Position numbers and translations under genes: made by a program. Shown in pieces: positions 58,825 through 64,000 of a stretch of DNA of 64,000 nt (its first letter is position 1; each line of letters opens with the position of its first letter). The stretch spans positions 18,373 through 82,372 of the forward strand of contig DATGLD010000044.1 in the NCBI GenBank assembly GCA_035294305.1, given 5' to 3'. Below the pieces are notes generated by a model, which was given only the letters and a program-made list of their open reading frames with translations, did no database searches and was not told where the DNA came from. The stretch is from DASRBN01 sp035294305 (GTDB taxonomy: Bacteria > Chloroflexota > Ktedonobacteria > Ktedonobacterales > Ktedonobacteraceae).

Positions 58825-61800
58825 ATGACATACCTGCGGCATACTAGCGGCACCTGCGCCAGTCAGAGCAGTCCCCTGACCACCAGCTACAGCGATTATG
58901 ACATGTATGGCAACGTTGTGGCTACCGTTGATCCCGATGGCGCGGCCTTGCCCTCGCTCTATCAAAGCAATGGCTGTACCACCGGCAGCACGATTGCCAT
59001 CGCCAACAGCGCCTGGACGGCTGGGTGTTACACCAGCTGCACCACCTACGACGGGACGCATTACCAGGCCCTGCCGGTGAGTAGCGCTAATGCCTTTGGG
59101 CAGACCACCAGTTATACCTACGACGCCACGCAGGGCAACCTCCTGCAAAATACGACCGATCCCAACAACCAGAGTACCAGCTACAGCTACAGCTACGACA
59201 ACAGTGGCAACCGCACCATCCAGGTCACCCAGGCCCCCGATTCCTCGCACTACACCACGCAGACCAGCAGCTATACCAGTTGTCCTACCAGCAGTAGCCT
59301 GCCCTGCTACGAGGTCGACACGCTCTCCTACCAGTACAACACCTTGTTCGCCAGCACCTTCTATGATAGCCTGGGCCGCGCCGTCGAAACCATCACCCCT
59401 GGCCCCGCGCCCACACCAGCGCAGCAAGGGATGGTGTATTTCACCGTCGTCTTTACCAGCTACAACGACAGCAACCACAGCAGCTTCAAGAGCAATCCGT
59501 TTGTCATCGCCGTGCCCAGCGGGCCATCGCCGCAGCGTGTCGGCTATATCGACCCGGCTCACGCCACCGACTATAACAACCAGACGCCCGGGGGTACGGC
59601 CACCTACGAGGACGCGCTGGGCCGCACCATCGGCGTGCGCGATGCGCTCTATGGCACGGGTCACGATGGCTTCACCTGCCCGACTGGCTCTTCGACGAGC
59701 TATACGGCCTGCATCCTCTATGGCATTGGCCAGGGACCCGACAATAACTACTATGCGACGGCTACCTCGGTGGACCCTGACCAGCATGTGAGCGCCAGCT
59801 ACCTGGACGCGCTGGGTCGCACCGTCTACAGTCAGCAGGACAGCGGCACCTACGGCAGCAGTCCCTCGGCCAATGAGCAGACCACCACCCAGTACAACGT
59901 GCTGGACGAACCCACCTCGGTGGTGGTCAAAGACCTCGCGCCCCAGAGCGGACAGACCATCACCAGCGTCACCACCACCGCCCAGTACGACGACCTGGGC
60001 CGACTCACCCAAGTGGTCGACCCTGATCGTGGTACGCATACTTACACCTACGACGCCGATGGACGCCTCACCATCGATAGCTCTGGCTCCAGTCCCGCGC
60101 GCACCATTGGCTACGTCTATGACCTCTTGGGACGCCTGGGCTGCGTGCAGGACACCACGCCTGCTTCCAGTCCCACCGGCATCTGCACCGGTGGCAACCC
60201 CTACGTCCAGAACAGCTATGACAGCTCCTTTATTGGCGGGAGCAGCGACTATCCCATCGGCCAGTTGACCAAAAGCATCGCCACGACCTACGTTGGCAGT
60301 ACCACGGCGACGGTGACCGAGAAGTTCGCCCATGATCCACGCGGCCAGCTCATCCAGGAGAACCTGGTCTTCGGGCTGCCCAGCGCCTGGAACGTCAGCA
60401 GCGCCTTGCCGACCTACAAGCTCGCGCTGACCTACAACGATGCCAACCAGGTCACCACGACCACCACCAGCACGAGCCCCTCGGGCCTGGGCTACACCAG
60501 CACACAGAGCTACGACAGCACCAGCGGGGTGCCAACTGGCCTGAGCAACAACAGCAGCAGCACGCCCAACCTGGCGACCCTCAGCTACAACGCCCAGGCG
60601 CTGCCCACCAGTATCACTTATCAGACCAGCAGCGGCGGGCAACTGGCCATCGAGCAACTGGGCTACGACGGCGATTTGCGCGTGCAGAGCCTGGCCACCA
60701 CCTGGCAGGGTGGCAGCGGTAACACCTCTGGGAGCACCATCCTCACGCAGGGCCTGACCTATGACCCGGCGAGCAACCTGATCAATCTGACCACGAACCA
60801 GGCTGCCGTACCCGGTTCCAACAATTCAGGCGGCACGGAGACGCAGGTCTTTTGCTACAACGAGCAAAACCAGCTCGTCTGGTCAGGCAATAGCGGCACC
60901 CCGTCCTGCAGCGGCAATGGCAGTCCCGGCACCCCAACCGGCTCCATCGCTGCCTACAGCAACACCTTTGTCTACACGCACCTGGGCCAGTTGTGGCAAG
61001 GCCCCTTGAATGGCGGCAGCACCCAGTACCAGTACCTCTACTGTAACAGCAGCGCGCCCCACCAGTTGACCGGTCTCTACAACATCGGAGCCACCTGTAG
61101 CAATCAGACGGGCCAGGGCTATGCCAGCAGCTACGATCAGTGGGGCAACGTCACCGGTCGCACCTACAGTGGCACCACTGGCACCCTCTCCTACGATATC
61201 CTCGACCATCTCACCCAATGGTACGTCAGCAGTACTAACCAGGAGCAATATCTCTACGACGCCACCGGCAATCGTGTCTTGCGGCGCTCCACTCCCAGCA
61301 ACGGCACCAGCATCATCGTCTACCCGTTTGGGTTGGAGGAGCATCAATATAGCGGCAGCGGCAGCAACCAGTCTAATACCTACTACTACCTGTTGGGCAG
61401 TCGTCTGCTCGGTGACATGGATGCCAACGGCACCTACTTCTTGCTCACCGACGCGCTGGGCAGCATTCTCTCGGAGATCAACTGGTCGGCAGGTGGGGCC
61501 TCCGTGCAAGGCAACCAGCTCTTTGGCCCCTATGGCAACGGACGCTATTATGTTGGGAACTTCAACACCGCCAAAGGCTTCATTGGGCAATATAACGATG
61601 GCTTAACCGGCCTGGACTACTTCAACGCCCGGTATTACGACCCGGTGGCAGGCGTATTTTTGTCGGCAGATAAGGTACAGGGCAACCTGCAGGGGATGGA
61701 CCCCTATGGCTATGTGGGGGGCAACCCGGAAACGAAGAGTGATCCAACCGGCAAGATGATGGAGGGACAAAACAACGAGTACGGCCATATCGACTCGCAG

Positions 61801-61860
61801 GGCAATCTGCACATCTGGGTACAGTATCCCTCCTATGGCAATGGGCAAGACTACCTCTAG
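58825..61860 (+). CDS. RHS/YD-repeat protein, 5'-truncated, with RHS core domain
   Basis: A 1011-residue open frame made of many YD-type repeats (for example YDMYGNVVATVDPDG, YDDLGRLTQVVDPDRG, YDADGRL) and ending with the RHS-associated core (DALGSILSEINW ... YNDGLTGLDYFNARYYDP ... DPYGYVGGNPE). There is no signal peptide or N-terminal RHS region. The ATG lies inside a dispersed repeat (58805-58830), so the natural 5' end is missing. It ends at a TAG, but the frame continues beyond it (see 61861-62508). RHS proteins deliver C-terminal toxins in competition between cells. Codon use is more GC-rich and repetitive than in neighbours. Confidence 0.88.
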   Translation: MTYLRHTSGTCASQSSPLTTSYSDYDMYGNVVATVDPDGAALPSLYQSNGCTTGSTIAIANSAWTAGCYTSCTTYDGTHYQALPVSSANAFGQTTSYTYDATQGNLLQNTTDPNNQSTSYSYSYDNSGNRTIQVTQAPDSSHYTTQTSSYTSCPTSSSLPCYEVDTLSYQYNTLFASTFYDSLGRAVETITPGPAPTPAQQGMVYFTVVFTSYNDSNHSSFKSNPFVIAVPSGPSPQRVGYIDPAHATDYNNQTPGGTATYEDALGRTIGVRDALYGTGHDGFTCPTGSSTSYTACILYGIGQGPDNNYYATATSVDPDQHVSASYLDALGRTVYSQQDSGTYGSSPSANEQTTTQYNVLDEPTSVVVKDLAPQSGQTITSVTTTAQYDDLGRLTQVVDPDRGTHTYTYDADGRLTIDSSGSSPARTIGYVYDLLGRLGCVQDTTPASSPTGICTGGNPYVQNSYDSSFIGGSSDYPIGQLTKSIATTYVGSTTATVTEKFAHDPRGQLIQENLVFGLPSAWNVSSALPTYKLALTYNDANQVTTTTTSTSPSGLGYTSTQSYDSTSGVPTGLSNNSSSTPNLATLSYNAQALPTSITYQTSSGGQLAIEQLGYDGDLRVQSLATTWQGGSGNTSGSTILTQGLTYDPASNLINLTTNQAAVPGSNNSGGTETQVFCYNEQNQLVWSGNSGTPSCSGNGSPGTPTGSIAAYSNTFVYTHLGQLWQGPLNGGSTQYQYLYCNSSAPHQLTGLYNIGATCSNQTGQGYASSYDQWGNVTGRTYSGTTGTLSYDILDHLTQWYVSSTNQEQYLYDATGNRVLRRSTPSNGTSIIVYPFGLEEHQYSGSGSNQSNTYYYLLGSRLLGDMDANGTYFLLTDALGSILSEINWSAGGASVQGNQLFGPYGNGRYYVGNFNTAKGFIGQYNDGLTGLDYFNARYYDPVAGVFLSADKVQGNLQGMDPYGYVGGNPETKSDPTGKMMEGQNNEYGHIDSQGNLHIWVQYPSYGNGQDYL

Positions 61861-62508
61861 ACCTACTTCTATACCCGTGAGCAACTCCAACAGCCCGCTC
61901 AGGATACCAGCGGGCCCTCGAGCTGGCAGAAACTCATGGAGGCCCTGGGTATTAGCAGCATCGAGCAGACCTTTAATGATCCTACTGCGACCTTCTGGGA
62001 TAAATTGGGAGCAATTGGAAGTGCCTTGTTCAACGATGCCAATAACCTGCTGATGGCAGCCATGATTCTCGGTGGTCCTGAGGATGATGCGGTGCTTGGA
62101 GGGGGAGAGGCGCTTACCAAAGGAGGAGAAGAGGCACTTGCTCAAGAAGGAGCTAATCTGCTTAATGAATTGAAGGCGACAGGTGCTAAATTCAGCGAGG
62201 AAAATATCGTTGGTATAATACGTACACCAGAGGGTAAAATTAATTGGCTGGAGACCGGTAACTTAAAAGCAGGTCTGATACATATCATGGCAAGGCATGG
62301 CAGCGATTTTGCCGATGCGTTTGGTATCACTAGCGAGCAGGATGTATCGAATCTTATTCTCGATACACTCGCTAACCGAACTCCAGTAGCAATGCAAAGA
62401 GATGCGCAAATCTTCAGTAATGTATCGTGGGGTAATTTCATCCATGATCTGTCTATCGTGGTAGGTGATAATGGTTTCGTAGTGACTGCTATGCCATACT
62501 CACCCTAA
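61861..62508 (+). pseudogene. Detached C-terminal toxin region of the RHS protein
   Basis: In the same frame as the RHS gene, after TAG 61858-61860, 215 more codons stay open to TAA at 62506-62508. They encode a linker, an Ala/Gly-rich helical region (GGEEALAQEGANLLNEL) and a terminal domain with GLIHIMARHGSDFAD and a final VVTAMP. The His-x-x-x-Arg-His and terminal V-T-A-x-P pattern resembles EndoU/BECR-fold RNase toxins, an inference. No ribosome site precedes ATG 61936, so independent translation is unlikely. It would be expressed only by stop read-through or in an ancestor. Confidence 0.65.
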
Positions 62509-62534
62509 TCTATCAGTTACACCAAGGAGGATAT

Positions 62535-62990
62535 ATGGGAGATTTTATTAAAGGAGTTTTGATTGAGAATGAGGAAGGAGCAACCTATGAGGGTAGGGTC
62601 TACGACCGCTTTCTAAAGTTACGCTTGAGAGATGCCCAGGTGTTATCGATTTTTGATCCGTTTGGGCCAATAAGCACAGGATTAGCTGAAGGCAATGTGT
62701 ATGAGATGATACTGATAACCTTGGCAACATCAGTAAAATACTTCGCAACTGTTCCGCTTCCTCCTTTAGCAAGTGATGAGTGGCAAGCTACCATTATAGA
62801 ACCACGTTGGAGTGCTGTGGAAGGTCAATATCGACATGCCTGTTCAGAATTATTTACCCAAAAGTGGTTACTGTTAGCAACACCGTTAGGTCAGCTACTC
62901 ATGAGCCACAAAGTATTGAGTATACCGGTTAGCCCCGGAGGATTCGTACGGTGGAAGAATATACGACTCGACCTATGTGCGGTGATTTGA
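62535..62990 (+). CDS. Putative immunity protein 1
   Basis: A 151-residue protein with no recognised family. It has a strong Shine-Dalgarno AAGGAGG (62523-62529) and starts 26 bases after the RHS toxin frame. Composition is mixed alpha/beta, with GDFIKGVLIENEEG at the start and a hydrophobic middle but no signal or membrane helix. Lower GC than the RHS gene. Position directly after a toxin tail is the standard place for cognate immunity genes; the function is inferred from this only. Confidence 0.65.
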   Translation: MGDFIKGVLIENEEGATYEGRVYDRFLKLRLRDAQVLSIFDPFGPISTGLAEGNVYEMILITLATSVKYFATVPLPPLASDEWQATIIEPRWSAVEGQYRHACSELFTQKWLLLATPLGQLLMSHKVLSIPVSPGGFVRWKNIRLDLCAVI

Positions 62991-63048
62991 TATGCTCATA
63001 GCCTCAAATTAGCTATAATTTAACAAAAATTAGAGAAAGGGTAGAGCA

Positions 63049-63375
63049 ATGATACAAAAGGATAGTGCTCTCGAGCACTACAAAGCACTTGGTCCTCACA
63101 AATTTTCTTTTCTTCGTCGGTTGACGCTCCTTCAAGAGGCTATGTCTGAAAAAGGCCTATCGTTGACGCTAGAGCTTCTTTCTGATGAAGATAAAATTGG
63201 TGAACTGCATCTCTTATTCTTTGGAGTACAGCAGCTGAAAATGAACATTGAACGAGATTACCTTCAGATGAAGATCGAGATTTCATCAATGCGTGCATCT
63301 CAATGGGAGTACTTGAAATATTTTATAAAGGCAGATGTAAACTACGGTGAGAAACTCGGCACGATTCCGGTGTAA
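63049..63375 (+). CDS. Putative immunity protein 2
   Basis: A 108-residue protein of unknown family, low GC like the previous gene. It starts with a charged helix (SALEHYKALGPHKFSFL) and ends in YGEKLGTIPV. ATG 63049 with AAAGGG upstream. The stop codon TAA (63373-63375) coincides with TGTAAAAT, a possible left end of the IS21 element, so the natural C-terminus may have been cut. It may be an orphan immunity gene acquired with earlier toxin tails. Confidence 0.55.
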   Translation: MIQKDSALEHYKALGPHKFSFLRRLTLLQEAMSEKGLSLTLELLSDEDKIGELHLLFFGVQQLKMNIERDYLQMKIEISSMRASQWEYLKYFIKADVNYGEKLGTIPV

Positions 63376-64000
63376 AATCCGGCAGCAGCAAGGGTTCTCT
63401 ACAGCAAGGGACCACAAATCTTACTGTGGAGGCAGAAAGGATGCTGACCTTTATGGAACGAGCCACCATTTATTACCTCAAGCAGAAAGGGTGGAATAGC
63501 ACCCAGATCGCCGAGTTTACCGGCCATCACCGCGATACCATTGCCAAAGTGCTCAAAGAGGAGGTTGAGAAGAAGCCGCAGAAGCGGGATCGCAAGAGTG
63601 CTGCCTCCGTCTTTGATGAGCAGATCGACACCTGGCTCGACAAGAACGTCTCGGTCAAGCGCATGTTGGAAATGGCACGAGCGGATGCGCACCATCCCTA
63701 CACGGGAAGCGAGACGGCCTTTTACGATTACGTGCGCAAGCTGCGGCGTGCCCGCAAACAAACGCCGCATCACCTGGCAATTCGCTTTGAGGGGCTGCCG
63801 GGAGAATATCTGCAGATCGACTGGGGCGAGGTGCGGGGACTGACCTTCACTAAAGAAGGTCTAGGGAGCCAGACGCGCTACTTTTTCGCGGCGCGGCTCA
63901 AATACAGCCGCGCCATGTTTGTCAGTTTCCAGCAGGACATGCGGGAAGAGACGCTGCTGCGCTGTCTGCTGGCCTGTTTTGTGGCTATTGGAGGCGTACC
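63372..64000 (+). mobile_element. IS21-family insertion sequence, left part
   Basis: The element continues beyond the window. The istA-type transposase reading frame starts at 63441. A candidate left end is TGTAAAATCCGGCAGCAG at 63372; IS21 ends usually begin TG, but the right end is out of view, so the boundary is tentative. Confidence 0.6.
63441..64000 (+). CDS. istA: IS21-family transposase IstA (partial, runs off the window)
   Basis: At least 186 residues are visible. An N-terminal helix-turn-helix (YYLKQKGWNSTQIAEFTGHH) is followed by the linker and the start of the DDE catalytic domain, with the first Asp at D127 in YLQIDWGE. ATG 63441 has GGAGG with AAAGG upstream. istB should follow outside the window. 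It is open to base 64000. Confidence 0.92.
   Translation, partial: MLTFMERATIYYLKQKGWNSTQIAEFTGHHRDTIAKVLKEEVEKKPQKRDRKSAASVFDEQIDTWLDKNVSVKRMLEMARADAHHPYTGSETAFYDYVRKLRRARKQTPHHLAIRFEGLPGEYLQIDWGEVRGLTFTKEGLGSQTRYFFAARLKYSRAMFVSFQQDMREETLLRCLLACFVAIGGV

Noticed and set aside
58702..60657. Long open frame (651 codons) on the minus strand under the RHS gene
   Set aside because: It is the antisense shadow of repetitive, GC-rich RHS coding sequence; its translation is Gly/Val/Ala-rich low complexity with no domain.
61936..62508. Independent gene for the toxin tail starting at ATG 61936
   Set aside because: No ribosome site upstream and the coding character begins before it, immediately after the TAG; treated as the detached tail of the RHS gene.

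Overview
The window reads as a chromosomal segment of a Gram-positive-type member of the Chloroflexota, most likely class Ktedonobacteria. This is inferred, not proven. The grounds are moderately high GC with many GTG/TTG starts, a complete System I cytochrome c maturation set, many two-component and GAF/MerR/ArsR regulators, Uma2 proteins with coiled-coil tails, FtsX-type ABC exporters, secreted FG-GAP and RHS proteins, and abundant short palindromic repeats between genes. No rRNA genes, CRISPR array or phage genes were seen. One tRNA (Asn, GTT) is present.

Layout. 1-4.5 kb: a small zinc-ribbon-like membrane protein, a one-piece histidine kinase/OmpR-type regulator fusion, a membrane-anchored receiver protein, a DJ-1/PfpI protein and two tiny overlapping ORFs. 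4.5-13.3 kb: a co-directional cytochrome c maturation operon (TlpA/ResA-like thioredoxin, CopD-like protein, CcmE, CcmF, CcmH, CcmI-like, a beta-domain membrane protein, CcmA, CcmB, CcmC, a 54-residue CcmD and a DUF3054 protein). 13.4-17 kb: a cupredoxin-like protein, a frameshifted Uma2 gene and a kinase/regulator pair. The pair diverges from a MacB/FtsX-type ABC exporter (17.2-22.2 kb) with two ATPases, one carrying a duplicated C-terminal beta-hairpin module. 22.3-28.1 kb: VOC, ArsR and SRPBCC genes, a divergent Nramp transporter, a NarL-type pair and a universal stress protein. 28.8-32.2 kb: a fatty acid synthesis group (accC, fabF, accB). 32.2-36.7 kb: a 30-residue membrane peptide, a DnaA-box cluster, mgtE, tRNA-Asn and an FG-GAP secreted protein. 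37.2-46.8 kb: GAF regulator, methyltransferase, GNAT, PhoR-like kinase, a CheY/CheW/CheA-like cluster with a degenerate kinase domain, MerR regulator and a VapBC pair. 46.8-58.6 kb: Lgt, EamA transporter, decayed alpha/beta hydrolase, DinB, CoA-transferase, acyl-CoA ligase, NagZ-like lipoprotein, Ca2+/H+ antiporter, GH57 amylase and a glycogen-synthase-like glycosyltransferase. 58.8-64 kb: a 5'-truncated RHS gene whose toxin tail is cut off by one in-frame TAG, two immunity-like genes, and the start of an IS21-family element.

How the parts fit. The ccm operon supplies heme export, heme chaperoning and thiol reduction for c-type cytochromes. accC-fabF-accB supplies malonyl-CoA and chain elongation. 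The kinase/regulator pair next to the ABC exporter suggests stress-induced export. The RHS end is a polymorphic-toxin locus being eroded by repeats and an insertion sequence. At least three non-coding elements with inverted ends and apparent target duplications, plus several dispersed hairpin families, lie between genes.

The most interesting leads are the CheA-like protein without recognisable ATP-binding boxes, the kinase-regulator fusion with Ser in place of the phospho-acceptor Asp, the ABC ATPase with the duplicated C-terminal module, the nonsense-split RHS toxin with immunity genes, and the family of MITE-like elements. All functional calls are from reading the sequence only; no database search was run.
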